From Phoronis australis (Eukaryota > Phoronida > Phoronidae), in assembly GCA_002633005.1 (NCBI GenBank), contig NMRA01000015.1, positions 350,912 through 412,911 on the forward strand: a stretch of 62,000 bases of DNA, given 5' to 3'. Shown piece after piece: positions 1-10,733 of the stretch. Every line of letters starts with the position of its first letter. Position 1 is the stretch's first letter. A model generated the notes under the pieces. It worked only from the letters and a program-made list of their open reading frames with translations. It had not been told where the DNA came from and ran no database searches. Both the position numbers and the translations under genes were made by a program.

Positions 1-332
1 GCGACTTTGTCTACCTCGCTGAGTTTTCGTCTGCAGTGCATTTGATAAAACATATATTCGAAAAAAGCAGGTCAGAGAAATGAGACAATGGTTAAAAGTA
101 TATAGTCACGCCCGTTTCTGTTACTTAGGACTGTCGCTATTCTCTTTCGATGTGTGACTTTGTAGTGGTGCAGGCGCGCAAGTTTCCACACTTTGGAGTG
201 CATGTTACCTTGACACCAACATGTGATTGACAGGTGACTCGCACGTAGGCCCTACGCGCGTGCTGAATCCCGCTGCTATCTTTGGCCATAAAAAACGAGA
301 TGCATATTGAAAGAGGCCGTTATATTAAGTAA
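1..332 (-). mobile_element. Internal fragment of an F1-family TIR transposon
   Basis: Read on the minus strand, this stretch follows the interior of the compact F1 copy at 41845-43643, roughly from its 42890 to its 43210. Shared landmarks are the 'caatatgcatctcgtttttt' segment, the 'tgacaggtgactcgcacgta' segment and the 'cgaatatatgttttatcaaa' segment. It has no terminus of its own. It begins at the window edge and ends at about 332, where it joins the 3' part of another minus-strand F1 copy at an internal point. It is probably the product of recombination or nesting between copies. There is no coding potential beyond chance frames. Confidence 0.75.
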
Positions 333-1377
333 CGAGTTATTGTCTAGGGTCATGGACTCATTTCAAAATATAATACTTGAACGTTTTTGTCACTTTATTT
401 TCTTCCCATGTTTGCAAAGTTGAAAAACGCCGCCGGCATCAAAACCTCCGTTTTCAGTGACTTTGTCTGCCGCGCTGAGTTTCCGTCTGCAGTGCACTAG
501 ATAAATCATATATTCGAAAAAATAAGGCCACAGAAATGTGACAATGGTTTTGCCAATCCTCCAAATTCTATTAAGGTGGGAAGCTCTCTCACTTTGAGCA
601 AATCTCACAACTCACGGAAAGATGTCAAATTCTCAATATTTTGATGAATGTAACTTCCGGGTTATAGAAGATGGGTGGCGACCGAAGAGACAGTACAAGT
701 GCCTTAATGGGTTACTGATTTTGTTGCTGCCTATCGATTTCTGAATTCAAAGGTTGGCAATAATGTATGTTTGTATATGATCTTGAGGTAATAAAAAACT
801 GCTAGTCAAATTTTGTTTTTCGCTTATTGCATCGTAGTCAAACTGACATTAGCAGATTTAACTAATGTCGCTGGCTGTTCTTTACTATTTCTTGCGTCAG
901 CCCCCACGTGTAAGCGTAACTGTGTGAATTCAGTTATCGTTTCCACATCCCCTTTTTCGCCATCCAGAATAATTTTGTTTATACATTGGCCAGTTTCAGC
1001 CTGAACAAAAATTCTTGCCGTTCGAGTCTCGGAAATATCCACGACGTAAACTGACTGAACATTGGCGATAGTGGGTAGGAGATGCACGAAGCTACCTACG
1101 AGCATGGGCTTAGGGAGCATCGAGCCGGGAAATATCGGAATAGACTTGACATCGCAGTTTTGGGGAACATTGGCAACGGATGAATGTCGTAAAGAACTGG
1201 GTTTTTCGTAACAACAGCTTAAAAGTACATAGCCACGTTTTTTGTTACTTAGGGCTATTCTCTTTTGATGTGTGACTTTGTAGTCATTTTGGTGCACGTG
1301 CGCAAGTTCCCACAGTTTGCAGTGCATGTTACCTTGACACCAACATGTGATTGACAGGTGACTCACACGTAGGCACA
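333..1377 (-). mobile_element. 3' part of a split minus-strand F1 transposon copy
   Basis: This is the distal part of the minus-strand copy whose left end lies at 3835-4886. The copy is interrupted by the plus-strand F1 element at 1380-3832. The match to that inserted element is inverted: 333-1050 pairs with about 2810-3540, and 1050-1377 pairs with about 2490-2810. Read on the minus strand from about 1365 to 806, one frame stays open for roughly 185 codons. The homologous stretch of the inserted copy is full of stops, and the compact copy lacks most of it. I do not recognise the translated product. It could be a fragment of the family's transposase or chance. The expected subterminal repeats of the right end are missing, because the copy is cut at about 332. 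Confidence 0.7.
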
Positions 1378-1379
1378 TA

Positions 1380-3832
1380 CCGTAAACGTTCGGGTTAACG
1401 CCCTGGGCGGTTAAATTGGCAAACCCAAAATATCGGGGATGGGCGGTTAACCAGACATGGGCGCTTAAACGTGAAATTTCAAGAAATCCAGGGTGGGCGG
1501 TTAACCGAACGTGGGCGCTTATTACGACAGGCAACCGCCCTGGGCGGTTAATCTTACCTCGTGATTCTAAGTCCCCACACCATACACGCACTCGGAACGC
1601 GTAGCACTTTTCAAAGACCGTTATCGTCACGTCGCCACATGACGGGGAAAATGTCATAACAGCGGATGATCCCAACAAAGGTTCTCTTGCCCTCAGATTA
1701 GTTATTCACTCTATTAAATTTACAGAATTGCTGAGTAATAGCCCCGTGCCGTCCTGCGGTCTTGTTACTTTGCCCTGCGCAGCGCAGACGACCAGAGACC
1801 ACGCAGCCTCTACTTGGATTGCAAATATTTCAACACGTGACCTTGCTAAAGTGCGCGCGTGCAAGCTTCACTTGTTGCAGAGGTCACAGCAGACATCAAA
1901 TTTATGGTTACAGTCTTGTACTAGCTGCCAAATTCATAGTCAGAGAACAGTTTTAAAATTAGTTGTAATAAAAGTTTGGTAAACTTAACTCAGATGTTTT
2001 TTGTGTTTGGAATGTCGACACTCCGTGACTCAATGACATTTTCAGCGTATGGTTCTGCGGCTAGCTTTTTTATCTCGACCGCCCGGCATTGCTCACTTGC
2101 CGTTGTGCCAAACATGCTCGTCAAAGAAGTAGGCCTAAGACAAGAATCGGGGTGAGTCACTCGTCAATCAACAATAAAATTTCGAGCCGCGGCATAAATA
2201 TGTGATAAAACGCCACAAAACAGCGATGTTTCAATTCATTCTTAAACAATCACCTTACCAAACTTCGTGGTGGAAAAACATTTATTTTTCATGCAGGATG
2301 TCCAGATTATCCTATTTATATCACTTGCAAAATCGCATTGCGGCACTGTTCGGTCAGACTGTTAGCACGCAATGTCTCAGTCGGTTGACAATCGTGATTT
2401 ATAAATGCCGTCAAGTAACATAACGGCCTCTTTCGATATATGCACCTCGTTTTTTTATGGCAAAAGATAGCGGCGGGATTCAGCACGCACGTAGGGCCTA
2501 CGTGTGAGTCACCTGTCAATCACATGTTGGTGTCAAGGTAACATGCACTCCAAAGTGTGGGAACTTGCGCACGTGCACCACAACAAAGTCACCAAAGAGA
2601 ATAGCGACAGTCCTAAGTATTAAAAACGGGCGTGACTATGTACTTTTTAAGCTGTTGCTACAAAAGACCCAATTCTTTATGATGTTCCTCCATTGCCAAT
2701 GTTCCCCAAAATTGCGATGTCAAGTAAATTCCGATATTTCCCGGCTCGATGTTCCCTAAGCCCATGCCTGTAGCTAGCTGCGTGCATCTCTTACCCACTA
2801 TCGCCAATTTCAGTCTACGTCGTAGATATTTCAGACTAGAATGGTAAGAATTTTTGTTCAGGTTGAAACTGGCCAATGTATAAACAAAATTATTCTGGAT
2901 GGCTAAAAAGGGGATGTGGAAACGATAATTCACACAGTCACGCTTACGTGGGGGCTGACGCAAGAAATTGTAAACATGCTGCCAACGACATTAGTTAAAT
3001 CTGCTAACGCCAGTTTGACTGAGATGCAATACGCGAAAAACAAAATTTGACTAGCAGTTTTTTATTACCTCAAGATCATACACAAACATACATTATTGTC
3101 AACCTTTGAATTCAGAAATCGATAGGCAGCAACGAAATCGGTAATCCAGTAAGGAACTTGTACTGTCCCTTCGATCGCCACACATCCTCTATAACCCGGC
3201 CGGCAGTTACATTCATCAATATATTGAGAATTTGACATCTTTCCGTGAGTTGTGCGATTTGTTCAAAATACGAGAGCTTCCCATCTTAATAGAATTTGGA
3301 GGGTTGGCAAAACCATGGTCACATTTCTCTGTCCTGATTTTTTCGAATATATGTTTCATCTTGTGCACTACAGATAGAAACTCAGCGCGGCAGACAAAGT
3401 CGCTGAAAGCGGAGGTTTTGACGCCGGCGGCGTTCTTAAACTTTGCAAACATGGGAAGAAAATAAAGTGACAAAAACGTTCAAGTATTATATTTTGAAGT
3501 GAGTCCATGACCCAAGACAATAACTCGTTACTTGAATTGTAATTCACATTGCTAAACCACTGTCTCGGAAGCCCGGCGTCGTTGCGCTCTTTGTGATCAT
3601 CGATCTTTTTCTAAAAGTCGGGAAATCGCACGTTTCCTTAGCACTGGGCGCTAAATCTTCATTCTTTAAAAGTCGGGGATGGGCGCTTAACCGAGAGGTG
3701 GGCGCTTAACTGGAAATCTTCAAAAATCACAGGGGGGCGCTTAGCGGTGCAGTGGGCGGTTAAATCGAAAATCCACCTAAAGTAGGGGGTGGGCGGTTAA
3801 CTGAGCATGGGCGTTTACCCGAACGTTTACGG
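1380..3832 (+). mobile_element. F1 TIR transposon, 2.45 kb copy with both ends
   Basis: Both termini are present. The left end starts CCGTAAACGTTCGGGTTAAC and the right end finishes in GAACGTTTACGG, its inverse. A TA dinucleotide flanks each side (1378-1379 and 3833-3834), consistent with a TA target-site duplication. Removing the element and one TA joins two parts of a minus-strand copy of the same family, so this is a self-nested insertion, with about 50 bases lost beside the site. Inside both ends lie repeated GGGCGGTTAA and GGGCGCTTAA motifs in the same orientation (about 1405-1555 and 3645-3810). No intact transposase is visible and the interior is riddled with stops, so the copy looks non-autonomous or dead. 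I do not assign a superfamily; TA duplication is compatible with Tc1/mariner-like and some other classes. Confidence 0.85.
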
Positions 3833-3834
3833 TA

Positions 3835-4886
3835 TATTGAAAAAGGTCGTTACATTACTTGACGGCATTTCCAATTCACGATTGTCAGCTGACTGAGACA
3901 TTGCGCGCTAATAGCGGGACCAAACAGTGCTGCAGTGCTATATTGCAAGTGATATAAATAGCATAATCTGGACATCTTGCATGAAAAAATAAATGTTTTT
4001 CCACCACGAAGTTTGGTAAGGTGGTCGTTTAAGAATGAATTGAAACATCGCTGTTTTGTGGCGTTTTATCACATATTTATGTCTTGGCTTGAAATTTTAT
4101 TCTTGATTGACGAGTGGCTCACAGCCGCTTAACCCCGATTCTTGTCTTAGGCCTAGCTCTTTGCCGAGCATGTTTGGCGCAAGGGCAAGTGAGCAGTGCC
4201 GGGCGGTCGAGATAAAACAGCTAGCCGCAGAACTATACGCTGAAAATGCCATTGAGTCACGGCATTTCGCCTATAAACATCCTAAACACAAAAAACATCT
4301 GCATTAAGTTTTTCAAACTTTTCTTGCAACTAATTTTAAAACTGCTCTCAGACTATGAACTTGCCAGCTCAGTACGAGAATGTAACCATAAATTTGATGT
4401 CTGCTGTGACCTCTGCAACACGTGAAGCTTGCACGCGCGCACTTTAACAAGGTCACATCTTGAAATAGGTGCAATCCAAGTAGAGGCTGCGTGGTCACTG
4501 GTCGTCTGCTCTCTTGAGGGCAAAGTAACAAGACCGCAGGATGCCACGGAGCTATTACTCAGCAATTCTGTAAATTTAATAGTGAATAACTAATCTGAGG
4601 GCAAGAGAATCTTTGTTGGGATCATCTGCTGTCATGACATTTTTCCTGTCATGTGGCGACGTGACAATGATAACGCTCTTTGAAAAGTGCTACGCGTTCC
4701 GAGTACGAGGTAAGATTAACCGCCCAGGGCGGTTGCCTGTCACAATAAGCGCCCATGTTCGGTTAACCGCCCACCCTGGATTTCTTGAAATTTCACATTT
4801 AAGCGCCCATGTCTGGTTAACCGCCCACCCCCAATTTTTTGGGTTTGCCAATTTAACCGCCCAGGGCGTTAAACGAACGTTTATGG
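3835..4886 (-). mobile_element. 5' half of the split minus-strand F1 copy
   Basis: Read on the minus strand from 4886 this matches the left 1.05 kb of the compact copy (41845 to about 42905). It has the terminal CCATAAACGTTCG, then the GGGCGGTTAA / GGGCGCTTAA series, then the unique interior. It is flanked by TA at 4887-4888. It stops exactly at the right terminus of the inserted element at 3832 and resumes at 1377, so it is one copy broken by a later insertion. No coding capacity was recognised. Confidence 0.8.
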
Positions 4887-4888
4887 TA

Positions 4889-5945
4889 AATACAATTTTA
4901 AAATCAAAACTCACATCCATACAGTTCATCAGTTATCCATGTTGAGTCTAGCTTACGCTGTACCAATACCGTTTGAATACGTTGGTTCAAATGAGAGCTT
5001 GGGTCACTTCCCAGGCATGTAACCTTGACAACCACATGCTTTCCTTGATAACAGGCCCAGCAGTTCAACATGTAGCTACTACCTTAATTAAAATAAACAA
5101 TCGATAACCCTAGAGGCATTAAACATTAATGTAAGGGTCCACAAGTGAAATTTAATTTTCTTATTTTTTCATAAATAATGTGCAGTACCTGAAGAATCCC
5201 GAGTCAAATCCAAGTTCGCACCATAGCTACTGACAGACAATATTTTGAAAAAGTATGAGTCCTCACAACCATGCTAAATGCTCTTGAAAAATCAAAATGA
5301 GTAATGTTTGGCAATTATTTTTGCCCAAAATAGGCAAAATTTTACTATAGCTACAGTAGCTGCTACCACCTGATTATGGGATAATTTCAAATGTTGGTAA
5401 AGTACAAATTGCTCTAAAGGCTAATACTTACACATTTGGAAAAATTAGATCATATAATTGTGTATGGTTTGTATTGATATTTATTGTTTTTTTAAACAAC
5501 ATACAGGTAACACTGCCTTTGTTGTTTTAAACCAATTGCACTTAATTTTTTGCCGTACTAACTTTGACAGCAGTATGAAAGTTGAATAAAAAACAGTACA
5601 TGATGCATATATTCTCTAAGTGTTTTAGGCCATATTTAGGCATCTTTGAGCATTTGTTGTTTTTAACAATGAAACTTACCCAACAGTAGGTAAACCATAG
5701 GTCATATTTAGGTAAGTTATCTAACATAGGTAATGTACTGCCTTGATTAGGGTCTTGGATTTGAGGTTTCTTTGAAATTTAGAAAATAAAAAAACAATCT
5801 CACCACTTCTAACTTTGTCACAATCTTAATGCTAACACTATAACCATTGAAGTTTTCTGCAACTTTCAAAGTTTCTGTATATTTGCTACAAAAAACTCTT
5901 TTATCTAATATGTTTATTAAGAACACCTTTTCATCAATAAGTTTC
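4889..5945. other. Non-coding AT-rich stretch, no feature recognised
   Basis: Stops are frequent in all frames. The two minus-strand frames of 60-80 codons here look like random AT-rich translations. I see no repeat or exon that I can support. Confidence 0.5.
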
Positions 5946-5949
5946 CTAC

Positions 5950-6062
5950 AAACACCTTTACACCAATAAAGTTTCTTGCAACTTTCCTGCAAACATCAAT
6001 TAAGTTTCCTGCAACATTCCTGCAAACGCTTTTTCATCGATTAAGTTTGCAGCAGCCTTTCC
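5950..6062. repeat. Degenerate short-period repeat (TTTCCTGCAAAC-type), left block
   Basis: The words 'gtttcctgcaac', 'tttcctgcaaac' and 'attaagtttcctgcaac' recur about every 30-40 bases. A related block with the same words lies at 9655-9790, on the other side of the LINE. The LINE and its passengers therefore appear to sit inside one pre-existing repeat array. Confidence 0.55.
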
Positions 6063-6064
6063 GC

Positions 6065-6239
6065 AAACTTTTTTATATATATATATTTATTGCCCAGACA
6101 ACAACACGAATCCAGTCTGAGGTTGGGTGCCTCAGTTCTGGCTTTAACAAAAGTATATAATATTAACTAATACAAATGTAAGGCAATGAAATGCAGCTGA
6201 AAAGGTGAAAGGGGAGCGGGGGGAAGGACTTTCAAGCAC

Positions 6240-6280
<41 letters not shown>

Positions 6281-7140
6281 GCTGTGTTGAAATGATGTCT
6301 GAAGAAATTAGGTTCTATATAGATACGTACAAACATAAATACATATGAAAATTAATTAAAAGCATGCGTGCAGACCTCTCCAAGTATCCACAGTGTCTGA
6401 GGTATCTTTTAAAATTGTGTTTATAAAAGTTTGTAATTTCAACTTGAAATCATTAAAAAGGAGAGGCTTTTCTACCTTTGATGACTGATAAATGAAGTAA
6501 AGTGCAAGTGTATTAATGGTATTGCAAATTAATTTGTGGTTTGTCTTATGGTTTTGAACAAAATCTAATATGTCCCACATTGGGTATTTAGGGCTTTATT
6601 TAAGAGTGTATGCACTGATTCCCAGAAAGTCCTGACATGTGCAATAATAAAACATATGAAATAGAGTCTGTAACTCATCACAATAGGGACTCTTATCAGT
6701 ATGAACCACCCCTATTTTGTATTATGTGATATTTGTAAATATTTTATGGGTAAAGAGGTACCTGAAGTTTTTCAATTCAGGATTTATGGGGAAGCTAAAG
6801 GGTAAAAAATAAATTTCTCTAATTTCTTTTTCATTATAATAATTACTTATCGCACATAAGTGTCGGGTTTTTGTGCAAAAGTATGTATAGTACAATTTTT
6901 AAACCAATCTTTACTATCAACAACATTGTATTGCTATATACAAAGATTCTTGAGAGTGTATTTATTTTTGTTAAAATCCTAACTAAGAATTTTATTTTCA
7001 TTATCTAGAAAATCTTTGGAAAATAACAGTCCCGCTTCAAACATTTCCCGACAAAATACGGATTTGTATGTAAAATGTTTTGATTATTCCACAACACTTC
7101 TTTGGAATATTCTTAATGTCATGCCGATTATGGCATGTAA
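6065..7140 (-). pseudogene. 3' end of an L1/Tx1-type LINE (ORF2 C-terminus and 3' UTR)
   Basis: On the minus strand this is the tail of a non-LTR retrotransposon. Around 6700-6630 a frame reads SPYCDELQTLFHMFYYCTC. Its spacing resembles the Cys/His cluster near the C-terminus of L1-like ORF2 proteins. It is followed, after a shift, by the 74-codon open stretch 6580-6356. The 3' end has AATAAA followed directly by a (TA)n tail at 6070-6085, a plausible LINE 3' terminus. A short AC microsatellite (6244-6276) lies in the 3' UTR. The endonuclease and reverse-transcriptase parts expected upstream are absent. The 5' part of the same element resumes beyond the Gypsy insertion at about 8475. Frameshifts and stops make it non-functional. 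Confidence 0.65.
6244..6276. repeat. (AC)n microsatellite
   Basis: An uninterrupted run of about 16 AC units inside the LINE 3' UTR region. Confidence 0.95.
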
Positions 7141-7489
7141 TGTTGTAATAAAAGCACAATGATTGACTGACAAGGGCATACGATGTATATTATTGAACTT
7201 CCGGCAAGGGGTATGTCAAAAGTTGGATCGGGCAGTAAACCGTGAGCAGCTATAAAATGTGGAGCGATATCATCACATCCCCCTTTTACCAAGAAAGGAA
7301 ATCCTAAGACAATTACTATCAAATAAGAAAAATGCGATGTATAAAACACTAGGCTAGTTCAGGTGGACTACTGAACAGCCACAGCATGGTAGGGGGGTTA
7401 TTCTGCTCCGAGGTATATACGTGCTGTATGTAAGCTATCTAAAGTAAGTACTTAAGATCTAAGTGTGAATAAATGCTCATAACACTACA
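7141..7489 (-). mobile_element. Probable 3' LTR of the Ty3/Gypsy remnant
   Basis: On the minus strand the Gypsy coding frame ends at 7485. A purine-rich tract (AAAGATGGA) just before 7489 could be the polypurine tract. From 7489 a segment starting TGTAGTGTTATG and ending TTATTACAACA at 7141 has the TG...CA form and about the length of an LTR (349 bases). The last codons of pol overlap the LTR start, which is common in this superfamily. The matching 5' LTR is not in the window, so the boundaries rest on the tract, the TG/CA ends and position only. Confidence 0.5.
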
Positions 7490-8475
7490 AGTCCATCTTT
7501 GGTGGTCGTTTCACAATCCTGCCACTACGAGTAAAACCAGGTGTTGCGAGTAAGTGGGCAAGGTTGGGGTTTCGCGTACAGGTGGTTCTGCAAATGTCAC
7601 GTGTTTGGTCTGAGCAGCCTTCGAAACATCTGGAGCCGTTGATACACTTGGTGTTATGGGGATGTCTCGTATGTGCTTACGGTTTCTTCGGAACACGTGT
7701 CCATTTACATTTCTTAGCAGAAGGGAACGAGGACCATCTGCCTGGGATACTACGATAGCTGGATCCCAGCTTCCAGACACGGGGTTTTGTACTCTAACTT
7801 TCTGACCAGGGTACAGAGGTGGTAATTCCTCTTTGAGTGAGTGTCGGTCAAAATATTTCTTCTGGTTCTCTTGTCGTTGCTGGAGAGCATCATACACTTG
7901 GTCCTTGTTTTGGTGCTCATTTGCGATTTTCGTAGCAAGCGGAGTCTGGATTCGTCTACCCATTAGTAGCTGTGCTGGACTTGGCAAGTCATTTGAGATT
8001 GGAGTGCAACGCCAGTGCAACAATGCGATTTCAGGTGTGGTGCCAGACTGCTTGGCCATCTTGAGGATAGTCTTTACAGTCTTCACCTGGCGCTTTACGA
8101 AACCATTTCCCTGTGGTCTCCGAGGTGAGGTTGTCTCATGGTTGAATCCCCACTCCATAGCAAATTCACGATAGGCAGCGCTGGAGAAGTGTGGCCCATT
8201 GTCACTAACAACTTTGGACTGTATACCGAGCTCCGCGAAGACTTGGCTTGTGATGTTTACAACAACGCTGCTTGGTGAAGGAGTAGGTAGCTGTCGTACT
8301 ACAGGATACTTAGAGTAGTAGTCGACTATGATCAGCCACTCAGGACTCGTGGAGCTCAAACAGGTCCATCGGTACCTACAACATCCCATGGCTTTGTTGG
8401 AATGTCATGTTGCAGTAGTGGCTCCGACATCTGGGATGGTTGATTGTGCTGGCATATGCTGCACGACTTGGTGAA
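7485..8475 (-). pseudogene. Ty3/Gypsy retrotransposon integrase (3' end of pol), broken
   Basis: The minus-strand translation carries an integrase with several family hallmarks. A CSIC zinc-binding pair lies near 8460. The first catalytic Asp region (VVGTD) is near 8375, then LIIVDYYSKYPV, and the second Asp is in VVSDNGPHF. A GPY/F-like C-terminal segment holds PGQKVRVQNP and a late RNRKHIR. The catalytic Glu position reads NGFVKRQVKTVK, so Lys stands where Gypsy integrases have Glu. There are frameshifts near 8345-8370 and near 7565; after the second, the frame finishes in RSGRIVKRPPKMDL, a typical Gypsy pol end. Protease, reverse transcriptase and RNase H are missing. It is a dead 3' fragment lodged in the LINE. 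A catalytically active protein is very unlikely. Confidence 0.85.
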
Positions 8476-8552
8476 CCATTTAAAAGTTGTAAACGTTTTG
8501 TTACTGAATTTATACCCCGGACATTTAGCGATATGAATTTGATGCTAACCAT
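8476..8552 (-). pseudogene. LINE ORF2 start: N-terminus of AP-type endonuclease
   Basis: From an ATG at 8552 the minus strand reads IKFISLNVRGINSVTKRLQL. This is the characteristic N-terminal strand and Asn (SLNVRG) of the APE-like endonuclease of L1-type ORF2. The frame runs straight into the Gypsy fragment near 8475, so ORF2 is cut after about 25 residues. It lies just downstream of the ORF1 pseudogene (8854-9481) in the same orientation, as in L1/Tx1 elements. Confidence 0.7.
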
Positions 8553-8672
8553 CACAATATTGCACAGAGGTATGGACGCATGCCTGGAATATAGAAGCAA
8601 AGTGATGTTCTAAGTAACTAATAACAAGTAAATGCAGGAGTATGTGAACGCGTCTGTAACATAAAAATCCAC

Positions 8673-8673
<1 letters not shown>

Positions 8674-8716
<43 letters not shown>

Positions 8717-8720
8717 ACAG
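8674..8720. repeat. (AC)n microsatellite
   Basis: About 22 AC units with one T interruption, between the LINE ORF1 and ORF2 remnants. Confidence 0.95.
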
Positions 8721-8853
8721 AAGGGGAAGGGAGTCACAAAGACATAATGCATACATAACGAAATGTCATTTCTCACCAGCCAATAGTCATTACGCATGAG
8801 GTTCTGAATACAAGTGTACAACTTCAATGTCTGTTTTCAGCTTCATCTTGAAA

Positions 8854-9481
8854 TTACACATCATCACTGTCTGTTACCAGTTTAACTGTTAATTGTCGTT
8901 TAGCAGGGCAAAGATTCTCCCGTCTTTTGACCACGTACTTTTAACATTTGTTTTCTTGAACGTTGAACTCAATGAGACGATAATTTTCTACTGTGAGATC
9001 TTCGCTGAGATACAAAAAACTGAGTGTTCTTAAGCTTTTTCTTCTGCAAAAATACAGCATGGCGATAGCAGTAACTAACAAATTCACTATAGTAGGACGA
9101 GGTTTTTGTTACCGGTTCATAGAAGCGTTAGTGCTTGTACTTCTGAGTGATCTTGCACTGTCATTCGTGGGCCTACCCACTCTGTGGGCTCTGTCTATAT
9201 TATCGAGGTCAATGTTTACATTCAATTTTTTTTGGAAAAAACTTCTGAACGATCATATCGCAATTTTCATTTGTTCTCTCTTCTACGCCGTAAATATGGA
9301 TTGAATTCCTTCGTGAGTATTGTTCTAAATCATTTATCTTAGATTTTAAATCCACGATTTTTAGCTTTCACCGACTCCAGTTTTTGTTTTTCATTTGTTG
9401 CAATTCTTCTCTAATATCACTCCTGAGAGACATTATAATCATATTCTCCATAGCTTTCAATTTCTGTTCAAGGTCATCCAT
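8854..9481 (-). pseudogene. L1/Tx1-type LINE ORF1 (RNA-binding protein), frameshifted
   Basis: The minus-strand translation starts MDDLEQKLKAMENMIIMSLR, an amphipathic heptad pattern as in the ORF1p coiled coil. Next comes INDLEQYSRRNSIHIYGVEE, the conserved start of the ORF1p RRM region. After frameshifts, IDRAHRVGRP, KPRPTIVN and a C-terminal VKRRENLCPAKRQLTVKL follow, ending at a stop at 8856-8854. The order of motifs matches L1/Tx1 ORF1 proteins, which bind element RNA. At least two or three frame changes break it, so it is a pseudogene. The upstream limit may extend beyond the ATG at 9481. It lies 5' of the endonuclease start at 8552, so 9481-6065 is one LINE with most of ORF2 lost. Confidence 0.75.
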
Positions 9482-9654
9482 TCTTACTTCAGTTCGAAAA
9501 CCCTTGTCAAAGACAGAGTTGTAAGTAATGACTGGCAGGATGACGAGGGGCTTCAACCAGTCATAGGTGGGATTATGAAAGGAACCACGACGTTGCAAAA
9601 TGATAGGGCTCACCCTAGTTATGATGATACTGATAATGACCAAACACTTTTTGA

Positions 9655-9795
9655 ATCACCAAGTTTGCCGCAACTTTCCTGCAAACTTCAGTGTTTGCAG
9701 CAAGGTTGCGGCAGAGATGCAGATAGCAGCAAACTCCTGCAAACAATTGCGGCTGGTTTGCTGCAAACAAAATTGTTTGCTGCAATCATGGTCTT
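9655..9795. repeat. Degenerate TTTCCTGCAAAC-type repeat, right block
   Basis: Words such as 'caactttcctgcaaacttca', 'gcagcaaactcctgcaaaca' and 'tggtttgctgcaaaca' recur on both strands. They resemble the block at 5950-6062 and mark the other side of the LINE. Confidence 0.5.
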
Positions 9796-9898
9796 TTGGT
9801 ATGGGAGCTTAAATTACATCTGTTTTTTGGTATTAGTACTTACCATGTTAGAACTCCGCTGCTAACAATAACATGGAACCATCAGCAACCATGCTAAG

Positions 9899-10107
9899 GA
9901 ATTGACCTATCGCAAGCTTCGTCCCTTGAGAAAAGTCGACAAACAATAAGTTTTACCTGATAACGCATTGTTATGAGGGTTATCTCCCCTGGTCACGTAG
10001 GGCTGTTATGAGTGTTATCTCCCCTGGTATTGTTTGTAAAATGAAGAGATGGTGCGTTCTGATTGGTCTGTTAAGCCATCGCTCATAATCCTCGCAATAG
10101 GTCAATT
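9899..10107. mobile_element. MITE-like element with short TIRs
   Basis: AATTGACCTATCGCAAG at the left is inverted as CTCGCAATAGGTCAATT at the right, about 209 bases apart. The interior has two direct copies of 'gttatctcccctgg' about 45 bases apart (near 9980 and 10013). It has no coding capacity. No convincing target duplication was seen. Confidence 0.6.
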
Positions 10108-10110
10108 GTA

Positions 10111-10730
10111 AAATGACAAGGCATCCACCTCAAAATCCAACTGCTTCCTGGTGGTTTGGTATTCGACCCTGTTGCACACCCAGCAGAACTGATGAGCAAC
10201 ATATGTTGTTGAGACATTAAGCAAGCATTTTAGGTTGTAAATGTCACATTTCTTGTCCAATTTTCAAAATTCAAAAACCGTATCACATGTGCTTTTCACA
10301 AACAACTCGAAACTTTCAAAATGAAAATTTAAAAATACTATTGTATCCCCCCAGTGTGTTAATGACGAGTCTGTTATCTGGAGAACAGTAGCATGAGCAG
10401 CCTCAGGCGATATAGGGCATGAGCTGTCTTACAACATCTCTTGTGGCACTTTTTATTCATCTTACCAGAGATTACCTATTATACGTTATTTACCTGTATT
10501 CATTATATTGTAATTGTATTAGTCATAATAAATGATCTTATATTGCCTACCTCGGTCTCCTTTTCATCTCTGGTAATGAGCTTGCGACGCACGTATCATT
10601 TAACTTTATTCGGGACATATGTCGATCATAAAATTAACTAAATGCATAGTAGCATAATGTAGTTGGCATTTCTCTCGTAGTTTCTTCTGTTGTAGACTGA
10701 TTTTTGTTGTTTAAACAATGGAAATGTTCA
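10111..10730. other. Non-coding stretch, nothing recognised
   Basis: No exon-like frame, TIR or tandem repeat that I can support. Confidence 0.45.
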
Positions 10731-10733
10731 ATT

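Noticed and set aside
824-1678. 284-codon minus-strand open frame as a gene
   Set aside because: It runs across the outer end of the inserted F1 copy (1380) and through its GGGCGGTTAA array, so it is a fusion of two transposon copies. Only the part below about 1365 is mentioned as a possible remnant.
7833-8174. 113-codon plus-strand frame
   Set aside because: It is the antisense shadow of the Gypsy integrase.
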